Positions 45,121-53,003 of a DNA stretch of 64,000 nt are shown piece by piece; position 1 is the stretch's first letter; each line of letters starts with the position of its first letter. The position numbers were made by a program, and so were the translations under genes. The notes beneath the pieces were generated by a model. The model was not told where the DNA came from. It searched no databases and saw nothing but the letters and a program-made list of their open reading frames with translations. The stretch comes from Ruegeria sp. THAF57 (GTDB lineage Bacteria; Pseudomonadota; Alphaproteobacteria; Rhodobacterales; Rhodobacteraceae), in contig NZ_CAIWNQ010000002.1 in NCBI RefSeq assembly GCF_903914075.1, forward strand, positions 124,001 through 188,000. Reading direction: 5' to 3'.

Positions 45121-46088
45121 CCGATCAAGTTACATTTCCAGACGCCGTGCAATGGGCCATTCCCTTTTTCATTGCAGCCATTCTGGCCGAATTCATATGG
45201 ATCGCCGTGAAGGGAAAAGGGGGCCGGTACGAGACCCGGGATTCTGTCACTTCGCTGATCATGGGGGCCGGCAATATCGCCTCGGATCTCATGGTGGGGT
45301 TCCTGATATGGGCCGGGTTCATGTGGCTTTGGCAAATCACTCCGCTGAATCTGGGTACGTCGATCCCGGTGATTATCCTGTGCTTCGTGCTGGATGATCT
45401 CCGATATTATTGGGTGCACCGTTTCGGTCACCGCATCCGTTGGGTCTGGGCCAGCCATGTGAACCATCACAGTTCGCAGCACTACAACCTGACAACGGCG
45501 TTGCGACAGACATGGACCTATTCATTCACCTTCATGATGGTCGTCCGTTCACCATTGATCCTGCTGGGGTTCCACCCTGCAATGGTGCTGTTCTGCGGCG
45601 GTGTGAACCTTGTCTACCAGTTCTGGATTCACACAGAAGCCATCAAGAAAATGCCCCGCTGGTTCGAGGCCGTAATGAACACCCCTAGCCATCACCGCGC
45701 CCACCATGGCCGCAACGCACGCTATCTCGATTGCAACTATGCGGGCACTTTCATTATCTGGGACAAACTGTTTGGCACCTTCGTCCCCGAACAGGAAGAC
45801 GACAAAGTCGATTATGGTCTGGTTCACAACATCGGCACGTTCAACCCATTGCGGGTCGCCTTCCACGAATGGGTCGGTATCTGGCGTGACGCCACGCAAC
45901 CGGGGCTGACAGTGCGGCAGCGGCTTGCCTATTGCTTCGCGCCTCCGGGCTACAGCCACGACGGAAGCCGCGACAATTCGGAACAGATCAAGGCCAAGCA
46001 CATCGCTCGCCATCCCGAAGATCGCGGGTCGCCCGGATTTGAACAATTCGAAACAGATATGCCCAATTCGCAGGCAAAGCGCGTCTGA
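45117..46088 (+). CDS. Sterol desaturase / fatty acid hydroxylase superfamily protein
   Basis: This 323-residue membrane di-iron oxidase has four or five hydrophobic helices and the family histidine boxes: HRFGH, HVNHHSSQH and HHRAHHG. These bind two irons that activate oxygen to hydroxylate or desaturate a lipid. Bacterial members act on sterols, carotenoids, ornithine lipids or alkylglycerols; which applies is not visible. It overlaps the preceding membrane-protein gene by 4 nt. Confidence 0.88.
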   Translation: MTDQVTFPDAVQWAIPFFIAAILAEFIWIAVKGKGGRYETRDSVTSLIMGAGNIASDLMVGFLIWAGFMWLWQITPLNLGTSIPVIILCFVLDDLRYYWVHRFGHRIRWVWASHVNHHSSQHYNLTTALRQTWTYSFTFMMVVRSPLILLGFHPAMVLFCGGVNLVYQFWIHTEAIKKMPRWFEAVMNTPSHHRAHHGRNARYLDCNYAGTFIIWDKLFGTFVPEQEDDKVDYGLVHNIGTFNPLRVAFHEWVGIWRDATQPGLTVRQRLAYCFAPPGYSHDGSRDNSEQIKAKHIARHPEDRGSPGFEQFETDMPNSQAKRV

Positions 46089-46178
46089 CGCCTCCACCCG
46101 ACTTATGTCTGATCTTGAAATGTGATGCGCGCAATCCATATCAATGGGATACGCGACGCACACAGCAGGAGGCAGGGC

Positions 46179-46367
46179 ATGAGCCGTTTTTTGACCGCAT
46201 CGACCATTTTGGGTCTGACTGGTTTGCTTGTTGCAATGTTCGCTGCGTTAAGCGGAGCGTTGCCTTTGCTGATTGCTATAGGGTTTTCCATGTTGGCGCT
46301 TGGCTTTACGGGAGCCGTAATCGGGGCCGCTGCGTCCCTGGGACGAGCTTGGGAAGCGGCACGATAA
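46179..46367 (+). CDS. Small two-helix membrane protein
   Basis: This 62-residue ORF begins at ATG 46179 with GGAGG 7 nt upstream. Two hydrophobic helices (about 5-25 and 28-52) make up nearly the whole protein, with a basic end RAWEAAR. It lies 90 nt downstream of the sterol-desaturase-like gene. No family is recognised. The clear ribosome binding site is the best evidence for it. Confidence 0.6.
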   Translation: MSRFLTASTILGLTGLLVAMFAALSGALPLLIAIGFSMLALGFTGAVIGAAASLGRAWEAAR

Positions 46368-46397
46368 CGCTGACGCATTTATCATTCCTGCCCACCG

Positions 46398-46413
46398 TTA
46401 ACTGCAAATTCAC
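46398..46413 (+). promoter_or_regulatory. CtrA-like box upstream of the EAL gene (one mismatch)
   Basis: TTAA-CTGCAAA-TTCAC differs from TTAA-N7-TTAAC at one base and lies 30-45 bp before the EAL protein start. The reverse strand reads TGAA-N7-TTAAC. A single near-match is weak evidence alone; its interest comes from the two perfect boxes in the luxR/luxI region. Confidence 0.3.
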
Positions 46414-46442
46414 GAGTATGCCTTGAAATCGAAACCTGACCT

Positions 46443-47300
46443 ATGGCGGCAGGGATTGGCAGACTCATGCAGGACAAAACACTGGCGGACATGCCCGAGG
46501 GGTCGGAAAACCCCCTGAATGCGGCTGTCACTTCGCGCGATGCGACGGCGGTGCAAATGGCCTCCGAAGCGATAAAACACAAACAATGCAAACTGGCTTT
46601 CCAACCCGTCATACAGGCCAACCCTCCACACGGCGTCGCATTTTATGAGGCGTTCATCAGGGTTCTGGACGAAACAGGCCGGGTGATCCCGGCGCGTGAA
46701 TTCATGCCGCACATGGAAAACACTCCAATCGGTCGTGAAGTAGACTGCGTCGCGCTTGAGATGGGATTGCGCACGTTGGCCCGGAATCCAGACATTCGAA
46801 TGTCGATTAACATGTCCGCACGCTCGATCGGGTATGCGCGATGGTCCCGCGTGATGGAACGGTTTCTAAGGAAAGACGCCAGCATAGGTGAGCGCTTGAT
46901 TTTGGAAATATCGGAAAGCTCGGCCATGACCTTGCCCGACCTTGTGGTCGATTTCATGGACCGTATGCAACCTCGGGGGGTTGCGTTTGCATTGGATGAC
47001 TTTGGCGCCAGCAATTTCAGCTTTCGTAATTTCCGCGAGTTCCTGTTCGATGCGGCCAAAATAGATGGCCAGTTTGTCCGAGGCATCAGCACCAACCCTG
47101 ACAATCAGGCACTGGTGCGCGCCCTGATCGCCGTTGCGCGCGAGTTTGAAATTCTGGTCACCGCCGAATCGGTAGAAACCAGGGAAGACGCGGAATTCCT
47201 TATCGCCAACGGCGTTGACTGCCTTCAGGGTTTTTTGTTCGGCTCGCCTTCGATCAAGTCTCCGTGGAAGGCGGAAAAAACACCCAAAACAGCAAGTTAA
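46443..47300 (+). CDS. EAL-domain cyclic-di-GMP phosphodiesterase-like protein
   Basis: This 285-residue protein is a stand-alone EAL domain without GGDEF or sensor. The signature glutamate lies in EAF (E69) instead of EAL. Other metal and substrate residues are retained: N123, E155, D185-D186 (LDDFG), K206 (KIDG), E242/E245 (AESVE) and Q262. It should therefore hydrolyse cyclic-di-GMP or at least bind it. The start may be ATG 46443 or ATG 46467, the latter with AGGGA upstream. A one-mismatch CtrA box precedes it, and phaA follows 181 bp later. Confidence 0.85.
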   Translation: MAAGIGRLMQDKTLADMPEGSENPLNAAVTSRDATAVQMASEAIKHKQCKLAFQPVIQANPPHGVAFYEAFIRVLDETGRVIPAREFMPHMENTPIGREVDCVALEMGLRTLARNPDIRMSINMSARSIGYARWSRVMERFLRKDASIGERLILEISESSAMTLPDLVVDFMDRMQPRGVAFALDDFGASNFSFRNFREFLFDAAKIDGQFVRGISTNPDNQALVRALIAVAREFEILVTAESVETREDAEFLIANGVDCLQGFLFGSPSIKSPWKAEKTPKTAS

Positions 47301-47344
47301 CTGGGAGAAATCCGCCCAAACCCCGCCTGAGACAAGCTGACCAT

Positions 47345-47360
47345 TGCTGCAACTGCAGCA
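47345..47360 (+). promoter_or_regulatory. PhaR-like operator upstream of phaA
   Basis: TGCTGCAACTGCAGCA (47345-47360) is an almost perfect palindrome containing CTGC-AACT-GCAG, which fits the PhaR pattern CTGC-N3/4-GCAG known for Paracoccus and Rhodobacter. It is 122-137 bp before the phaA start. The core GCTGCAACTGCA also occurs before sdhC (17920-17931). Confidence 0.55.
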
Positions 47361-47481
47361 TTGCGCTATTCCAAGTGCAGTTGGAGCGGGGGATCACGAG
47401 GCGCTCTTTCTGTCAGGGGGCACCCCTGCGACCTGCGCCGTCATGTTTCCCACAGAACCTTGATGGTAAAGGATTGTCTTA

Positions 47482-48657
47482 ATGACCAACGTAGTAATCG
47501 CATCCGCAGCACGCACAGGCGTCGGCAGCTTTGGCGGATCATTCGCCAACACCCCTGCACATGACCTCGGCACGGCAGTTCTTGAAGCCGTGGTTGAGCG
47601 TGCCGGAATCGAAAAAGGCGAAGTCAGCGAAACCATCATGGGTCAGGTACTGACCGCCGCGCAGGGTCAGAACCCCGCGCGTCAGGCGCATATCAACGCC
47701 GGTCTGCCTAAGGAAAGCGCCGCCTGGGGTATCAATCAGGTTTGCGGTTCGGGCCTGCGCGCGGTTGCGCTGGGCGCGCAACACATTCAGTTGGGCGACG
47801 CGGATATCGTCGCCGCCGGTGGCCAGGAAAACATGACCCTGTCCCCCCACGCCGCTGCGCTGCGCGCCGGTCACAAGATGGGCGACATGAAATACATCGA
47901 CACCATGATCCGCGATGGTCTGTGGGATGCGTTCAACGGCTACCACATGGGTCAGACCGCTGAAAACGTGGCCGAGAAATGGCAGATCAGCCGCGATGCG
48001 CAGGACGAATTCGCCGTCGCCAGCCAGAACAAAGCCGAGGCCGCGCAAAAGGCCGGCAAGTTCGCCGACGAGATCACGCCCTTTACCATCAAGACCCGTA
48101 AGGGCGACATTGTGATGGACAGCGACGAATACATCCGCCACGGCGCAACGATGGAGGCGATGGCCAAGCTGCGCCCCGCTTTCACCAAGGACGGCTCGGT
48201 CACGGCGGCGAACGCGTCCGGCCTGAATGACGGTGCGGCGGCAACCCTGCTGATGTCGGCCGAGAATGCCGAAAAGCGCGGGATTGAGCCTCTGGCCCGC
48301 ATCGCATCTTATGCCACCGCCGGTCTGGACCCGTCGATCATGGGCGTCGGCCCGATCTATGCATCGCGTAAGGCGCTGGAAAAAGCGGGCTGGTCGGTTG
48401 ACGATCTGGATCTGGTTGAGGCCAACGAAGCCTTCGCCGCACAGGCCTGCGCCGTCAACAAGGACATGGGCTGGGACCCGTCGATCGTGAATGTGAATGG
48501 TGGCGCGATTGCCATCGGCCACCCGATCGGCGCCTCGGGCTGCCGGGTTCTGAACACGCTTCTGTTCGAAATGAAGCGCCGCGACGCGAAAAAGGGTCTT
48601 GCGACCCTCTGCATCGGCGGCGGCATGGGCGTCGCCCTGTGCGTGGAGCGCGACTAA
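47482..48657 (+). CDS. phaA: Acetyl-CoA C-acetyltransferase (beta-ketothiolase)
   Basis: PhaA condenses two acetyl-CoA to acetoacetyl-CoA, feeding both polyhydroxybutyrate and the ethylmalonyl-CoA pathway. It has 391 residues. The catalytic set is complete: C88 in NQVCGSG, H347 in GHPIGASG and C377 in CIGGG. AAGGA precedes the ATG. It is followed by a strong terminator before phaB, so the two genes are separately terminated although clearly paired. The PHB synthase genes are not in this window. Confidence 0.95.
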   Translation: MTNVVIASAARTGVGSFGGSFANTPAHDLGTAVLEAVVERAGIEKGEVSETIMGQVLTAAQGQNPARQAHINAGLPKESAAWGINQVCGSGLRAVALGAQHIQLGDADIVAAGGQENMTLSPHAAALRAGHKMGDMKYIDTMIRDGLWDAFNGYHMGQTAENVAEKWQISRDAQDEFAVASQNKAEAAQKAGKFADEITPFTIKTRKGDIVMDSDEYIRHGATMEAMAKLRPAFTKDGSVTAANASGLNDGAAATLLMSAENAEKRGIEPLARIASYATAGLDPSIMGVGPIYASRKALEKAGWSVDDLDLVEANEAFAAQACAVNKDMGWDPSIVNVNGGAIAIGHPIGASGCRVLNTLLFEMKRRDAKKGLATLCIGGGMGVALCVERD

Positions 48658-48681
48658 GTGACTTGAAACCCGAATACAAAG

Positions 48682-48707
48682 GGGCGTCCGGTGGACGCCC
48701 TTTTTTG
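48682..48707 (+). terminator. Rho-independent terminator between phaA and phaB
   Basis: GGGCGTCC (48682-48689) and GGACGCCC (48693-48700) form a stem with a GGT loop, followed by TTTTTTG. It starts 25 nt after the phaA stop. Confidence 0.9.
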
Positions 48708-48843
48708 TTACACTGGGGCCTGCCCCACAGATGCGACGATATTACCGTGCGGAACTTCAAAATTCAGAGCGAAATAATATTGCGCAAGATCACCTCTCAA
48801 AGTAACAGCATTACCAAGACAATATGAATTGGAGGAGTCCTAA

Positions 48844-49566
48844 ATGGCACGTACAGCACTCGTCACCGGCGGTTCCCGCGGCATCGGCGCAGCAATTTCC
48901 AAGGCGCTCAAGGCCGAAGGATACAATGTTGCAGCCACTTATGCCGGCAATGACGAAGCCGCAGCAAAATTCACCGAGGAAACCGGCATCGCCACCTACA
49001 AATGGAATGTTGCCGACTATGACGAGTCCAAGGCTGGGATCGAAAAGGTCGAGGCCGAAGTCGGCCCGATCGACATCGTGGTCGCCAACGCAGGCATCAC
49101 CCGCGATGCGCCGTTCCACAAGATGACCCCGGAACAATGGCATCAGGTAATCGACACCAACCTGACTGGCGTGTTCAACACCGTCCATCCTGTCTGGCCC
49201 GGCATGCGCGAACGTAAGTTCGGCCGCATCATCGTCATCAGCTCGATCAACGGTCAAAAGGGCCAGTTCGCGCAAGTGAACTATGCCGCGACCAAGGCAG
49301 GCGATCTGGGCATCGTGAAATCCCTCGCGCAGGAAGGCGCGCGCGCAGGCATCACCGCGAACGCGATCTGCCCCGGCTACATCGCAACAGAGATGGTCAT
49401 GGCGGTCCCTGAAAAAGTGCGTGATTCCATCGTTGCGCAAATCCCGGCTGGTCGCCTGGGTGAGCCCGAGGAAATCGCACGCTGCGTTGCGTTCCTAGCG
49501 TCGGACGATTCTCAATTCATCAACGGCTCGACCATTTCGGCCAATGGTGCACAGTTTTTCGTGTAA
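48844..49566 (+). CDS. phaB: Acetoacetyl-CoA reductase
   Basis: PhaB reduces acetoacetyl-CoA to (R)-3-hydroxybutyryl-CoA with NADPH. It is a 240-residue SDR: TGGSRGIG at 8-15, NAG at 82-84, the catalytic serine near 133, Y147 and K151 (YAATK). GGAGGAG is just upstream of the ATG. The 186-bp gap to phaA holds the phaA terminator and an AT-rich stretch that may be a promoter. It ends in its own terminator. Confidence 0.95.
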   Translation: MARTALVTGGSRGIGAAISKALKAEGYNVAATYAGNDEAAAKFTEETGIATYKWNVADYDESKAGIEKVEAEVGPIDIVVANAGITRDAPFHKMTPEQWHQVIDTNLTGVFNTVHPVWPGMRERKFGRIIVISSINGQKGQFAQVNYAATKAGDLGIVKSLAQEGARAGITANAICPGYIATEMVMAVPEKVRDSIVAQIPAGRLGEPEEIARCVAFLASDDSQFINGSTISANGAQFFV

Positions 49567-49590
49567 TCCGAACACGGAAAACAAAAAAAC

Positions 49591-49622
49591 GGGCCGGTCT
49601 TTTCAGGCCGGCCCTTCTTTTA
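49591..49622 (+). terminator. Rho-independent terminator of phaB
   Basis: GGGCCGG (49591-49597) and CCGGCCC (49608-49614) pair around a 10-nt loop, followed by TTCTTTTA; A-rich sequence precedes the stem. It begins 24 nt after the phaB stop. Confidence 0.88.
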
Positions 49623-49647
49623 TCCCGTAAGGACGCGCGCGCTGCGT

Positions 49648-49758
49648 TCAGCGGGAACCAAAAAGCCAGTTCATGGCCTGCTTGAGCATCTTACCGCGTT
49701 CAGCATGGGCCCGCTGAAAGGCGCGGGCGGCTGCGGGGTTTGTTGTCATCTCGATCAT
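49648..49758 (-). CDS. 36-residue basic small protein
   Basis: This tiny ORF (MIEMTTNPAAARAFQRAHAE...) starts at ATG 49758, with AAAGG 9 nt upstream; another ATG at 49767 is too close to that site. It is Ala/Arg-rich and amphipathic, ending KQAMNWLFGSR. It lies between the phaB terminator and the LysR regulator, divergent from the latter across a 9-bp inverted repeat. It resembles short ORFs I recall in Rhodobacteraceae. Function unknown; it may be a peptide controlled by the LysR protein. Confidence 0.5.
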   Translation of the reverse strand: MIEMTTNPAAARAFQRAHAERGKMLKQAMNWLFGSR

Positions 49759-49770
49759 GGCAGACATCCT

Positions 49771-49801
49771 TTCAGTTCAGCTTTGTTTGACTTGAACTGA
49801 A
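49771..49801. promoter_or_regulatory. Inverted repeat in the divergent small-ORF / LysR promoter region
   Basis: TTCAGTTCA (49771-49779) and TGAACTGAA (49793-49801) are perfect inverted 9-mers with a 13-nt spacer. A third related copy, CTTCAGTTAAG, lies near 49845. The placement between divergent starts suits a LysR-type autoregulatory operator. Inference only. Confidence 0.5.
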
Positions 49802-49868
49802 TATGCGCCTTATCAATGTTGGCGACAAACGAGCTTTCTGCGAACTTCAGTTAAGAATTTCTTATGCC

Positions 49869-50816
49869 ATGAGCGACTACCTTCCCCCACTGACAGCGTT
49901 GCGCGCCTTTGATGCCGCCGCGCGCCACATGTCCTTTGCGAAAGCCGCCGAAGAACTGCATGTCACCCCTGCGGCCCTGTCCTTTCAGATCAAGTCGCTT
50001 GAGGAACATCTGGGCCGCCCGTTGTTTCGCCGCCTTAACCGAGCCGTCGAACTGACCGAGGCCGGGCGCGCACTGGCACCCGGCGCAGCCGAGGGCTTTG
50101 CCGCATTGCAGGCCGCTTGGCAGGCGGCCCGAAGACAAGGAAACGATACCAGCCTGACCGTGACCGCAGGCCCGGCTTTGACAGCCAAGTGGCTTGCCCC
50201 GCGCCTTTATGAATTTGCACGGGCGCATCCTGAGATTGACCTCAAGTTCTCGGCCACCTTGCGCAATATGGATCTAGAGCGTGACGACGTAGATGTGGCT
50301 ATCCGGTTTGGCTATGGCGATGACGAGGGATTGTATTCCCTGCCCGTGCGCAAGGAATGGCTCACGCCGGTCATGACACCTGAAATGGCCGAACGGTATG
50401 CAACGCCCGAAAGCCTGAAAGACGCCCCCCTGATTTTTGACGACTCGATTGCGTTTCTCCAACCGCCCAGTGACTGGCCCACATGGTTTCGGGCGGTCGG
50501 CGTAAATTATGCGCCCACCCATGGCGCGCATTTTTCGAACGCAGACCACGCGATCGACGCAGCGGTTGCCGGGGTTGGGGTTGTGCTGGGTCGCCGCGCG
50601 ATGATCATCAAGGACCTGACAGAAGGGCGCTTGGTCGCACCGTTCAAGACGGCCATCGAAACGCGGGGGCGATTTCGGTTTCTGTGTCTGCCAGGTGCCG
50701 AGAATCGCCCACAGATCGCCGCCTTCCGGGATTGGTTCATGGACGAGATTGAAAAAACCGCGCATATCTCGGATGAATTCGAAATCATTCCGGTGGAAGA
50801 GGTCCCTGCCCCATGA
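49869..50816 (+). CDS. LysR-family transcriptional regulator (GcvA-like)
   Basis: This 315-residue regulator has an N-terminal winged helix-turn-helix (about residues 5-62; FAKAAEELHVTPAALSFQIKSLE) and a C-terminal periplasmic-binding-like effector domain (about 90-300). The start LPPLTALRAFDAAARHMSF is that of the GcvA subgroup. ATG 49869 is preferred to an ATG at 49803 because it matches the family N-terminus. Its stop overlaps the start of the DMT transporter by 4 nt. Likely it senses a small molecule that the exporter handles. Confidence 0.88.
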   Translation: MSDYLPPLTALRAFDAAARHMSFAKAAEELHVTPAALSFQIKSLEEHLGRPLFRRLNRAVELTEAGRALAPGAAEGFAALQAAWQAARRQGNDTSLTVTAGPALTAKWLAPRLYEFARAHPEIDLKFSATLRNMDLERDDVDVAIRFGYGDDEGLYSLPVRKEWLTPVMTPEMAERYATPESLKDAPLIFDDSIAFLQPPSDWPTWFRAVGVNYAPTHGAHFSNADHAIDAAVAGVGVVLGRRAMIIKDLTEGRLVAPFKTAIETRGRFRFLCLPGAENRPQIAAFRDWFMDEIEKTAHISDEFEIIPVEEVPAP

Positions 50817-51679
50817 CAAGAACCCGTGCGACAGGGATCGGATTTATCGCGGTCCTACTTTGGTCTTTGCTTGCCTTGTTCACGGTAGGATCTGCGCCCA
50901 CACCGCCATTGTTGTTAAACGCCATATGCTTCTCAATCGGCGGCACGCTTGGGTTAATGTGGACCTGGGCCAATGGTGGTCTGTCACAGCTTCGAAACGT
51001 GCGCTGGACAACCTACCTGTTCGGAACGATCGGGCTGTTTGGCTACCACGCGCTGTATTTCTCGGCCTTGCGCATGGCGCCTGCGGCCGAGGCTGGCTTG
51101 ATCGCATATCTCTGGCCCTTGCTGATTGTCCTCTTTTCCGGGCTGTTGCCCGGCGAGAACCTGCGTCTGGGGCATCTGTTCGGTGCCTGTCTGGGGTTCG
51201 CGGGGGCCGCTGTGATCATTGCCGGGGGTGGAAGTGCCGGGTTCCAATCGGATCACCTGCCGGGATACGCCCTTGCCCTGTTATGCGCGCTGACATGGTC
51301 CGGCTATTCGGTATTGTCCCGGCGCTTGGGCGACACGCCGACAAGCTCAGTCGCCGTGTTCTGCGTTGCTACGGCCATAGCGTCCGCTTTACTGCACCTA
51401 GCCGTTGAAGAGACCGTGTGGCCGGACACAGCGACAAGCTGGATATCCGTACTGGCCTTGGGTCTGGGGCCGGTGGGACTGGCGTTTTATGTCTGGGATA
51501 TAGGGGTCAAACAAGGCGACATACAGATTCTGGGAACGGCGTCCTACGCGGCACCCTTGTTGTCTACGCTTGTTTTGGTTGTGGCCGGGATCGCGGCCCC
51601 CTCGTGGGGATTGGCGATCGCGGCCGTTTTAATTACGGGCGGCGCGACAATTGCGGCCCGCGCCAGTATGAGCAGTTAA
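50813..51679 (+). CDS. DMT/EamA family transporter
   Basis: This 288-residue inner-membrane protein has about ten hydrophobic helices in two EamA repeats, as in drug/metabolite exporters such as YddG-like amino-acid transporters. It contains LRMAPAAEAGLIAYLWPLLI in the first repeat. It is translationally coupled to the LysR gene. It ends by overlapping the convergent YdcH-like gene by 4 nt. The substrate is unknown. Confidence 0.87.
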   Translation: MTRTRATGIGFIAVLLWSLLALFTVGSAPTPPLLLNAICFSIGGTLGLMWTWANGGLSQLRNVRWTTYLFGTIGLFGYHALYFSALRMAPAAEAGLIAYLWPLLIVLFSGLLPGENLRLGHLFGACLGFAGAAVIIAGGGSAGFQSDHLPGYALALLCALTWSGYSVLSRRLGDTPTSSVAVFCVATAIASALLHLAVEETVWPDTATSWISVLALGLGPVGLAFYVWDIGVKQGDIQILGTASYAAPLLSTLVLVVAGIAAPSWGLAIAAVLITGGATIAARASMSS

Positions 51680-51840
51680 CTGGACAGGCGCTCGATCTCT
51701 TCTTTTAGTTTCAGCTTCTGTTTCTTGAGTTGAGCGATATGGAGATCATCGATACCTGGCGAGCGTTGGGCTTGTTCTACTTCGAGACCGAGAGTTTCGT
51801 GCTTTTTCTTCAGTTCCGTCAGATGTGCGCTCACGCTCAT
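51676..51840 (-). CDS. YdcH-like DUF465 protein
   Basis: This 54-residue protein starts at ATG 51840 (MSVSAHLTELKKKHETL), with AAAGGAG upstream. It is a highly charged helical hairpin with the pattern ...LKKKHETLGLEVEQAQ... and ...QLKKQKLKLKEEIERL typical of DUF465/YdcH. Such proteins are common small cytoplasmic proteins of unknown role. An ATG/GTG-like frame upstream of 51840 has no support. Confidence 0.8.
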   Translation of the reverse strand: MSVSAHLTELKKKHETLGLEVEQAQRSPGIDDLHIAQLKKQKLKLKEEIERLSS

Positions 51841-51961
51841 GGCGATACTCCTTTGTTGGTGTCTCAGGTTTACGTAAGAAGTTGACCACATCGTTTCCAG
51901 CCTGTCACGCTGCAGACGCACAGAATCTGTAATAAATCCGACAAATTCGGCTGGTTAATGC

Positions 51962-52735
51962 CTATCGATCCGGGAAACAGCCCAACGCAGCGCCATCGCG
52001 CAACACCGAAGATACGTGCCGCGTATAGCTTTCCCCGTCTTTTTCGTGGCGTTCTCCTGCGTGCAAAATCAGGGGGGCATGCAGTTGGAAAGCTGCGCGG
52101 CCCCCCTTTTTTGCCCGCAGAATCACCAGCTCGGTTTTGCGCCCGGACCGGGCTGACAGGGGTGCAACTTCGATTGATCCCAGCCGTCTAGAACACGAGG
52201 TCAGCATTTCCGGCAACCGATCCGCCTTTTGGATCATGTGTAGGTAACCCTTCGGCGCAAGGCGTTTGGCCGCAGCGTCGAACCAATGGTCCAGAGCCGT
52301 GTCCCCGCCCAGTGCGACGCTTCGTCCCTGATCCACCGACGGGCTATGTGCCCCGGTACGGTAATAGGGCGGATTGGCGATCACGTGGTCAAACTGACGC
52401 TGTTTCAGGTCCGGTGGCATTTCCGTCAAGTCCGCTTGAATAACCTCCAGCCGTGCGGCGTTTTCAACCGCGTTCCGACGAGCCAGATCAGCATACGGCG
52501 CCTGTAATTCCACCCCGACGGCCTGCAACCCCGGCACGCGTGCCATCAGCGACAACACCGCTGCCCCAGCCCCACAGCCCAACTCCAGCACGCTTTGGCC
52601 CTGTTTTGCCGGAACACAAGCGGCCAGCAGGATCGGGTCCACCCCTGCGCGGTATCCGCCACGAGGTTGCCACAGGCGCACACGGCCACCCAGAAAGTCA
52701 TTCAAAGTCAGGTCATCATCTGCAAACAGCGTCAT
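51962..52735 (-). CDS. trmN6: tRNA1(Val) (adenine(37)-N6)-methyltransferase-like protein
   Basis: This is a 257-residue S-adenosylmethionine methyltransferase of the TrmN6/YfiC type. The SAM-binding ELGCGAGA lies at residues 51-58, and the N6-adenine-type catalytic motif NPPY is at 121-124, followed by YRTG. It likely modifies a tRNA adenine, although the exact position is inferred from family. It overlaps the DUF2007 gene by 4 nt. It is the final gene on this strand, near the YdcH gene. Confidence 0.85.
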   Translation of the reverse strand: MTLFADDDLTLNDFLGGRVRLWQPRGGYRAGVDPILLAACVPAKQGQSVLELGCGAGAAVLSLMARVPGLQAVGVELQAPYADLARRNAVENAARLEVIQADLTEMPPDLKQRQFDHVIANPPYYRTGAHSPSVDQGRSVALGGDTALDHWFDAAAKRLAPKGYLHMIQKADRLPEMLTSCSRRLGSIEVAPLSARSGRKTELVILRAKKGGRAAFQLHAPLILHAGERHEKDGESYTRHVSSVLRDGAALGCFPDR

Positions 52736-52947
52736 CGGCCCAACGGAATATCATTGTCACGCATCACACGCTCGGCCCGTGCCAGGTCATCGGCGCGTAC
52801 CATCAGGCGGCGTGGGAAAATTCCTATGCCGCCTTCGAGGATGCTCATATTTACGTCCATCTGAAAGCAGTCTATATCCTCGCCTTCAAGAAGGGCGGAT
52901 GCAAACGCCAGGATCGTTGGATCGGTGCTGCGCAAAAGTTCTTTCAT
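52732..52947 (-). CDS. DUF2007 protein (putative signal-transducing)
   Basis: This 71-residue soluble protein matches DUF2007: a start MKELLRSTDPTILAFASALLE and the block MVRADDLARAERVM. DUF2007 members are small PII-like/GlnB-like folds of unknown role. Its stop overlaps the start of the methyltransferase by 4 nt, so both are co-translated. It is divergent from the polyprenyl synthase, 56 bp away. Confidence 0.85.
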   Translation of the reverse strand: MKELLRSTDPTILAFASALLEGEDIDCFQMDVNMSILEGGIGIFPRRLMVRADDLARAERVMRDNDIPLGR

Positions 52948-53003
52948 GGGGATGGATGTAAGGGCAAGGTGCGGCAGAAGTCGAGCCTTGTATCAGGAGT
53001 GTG

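Noticed and set aside
47295..51675. Further GTTAAC half-sites (for example near 47297 and 51672)
   Set aside because: They lack the second TTAA at the 7-bp spacing, so they are not CtrA full sites.
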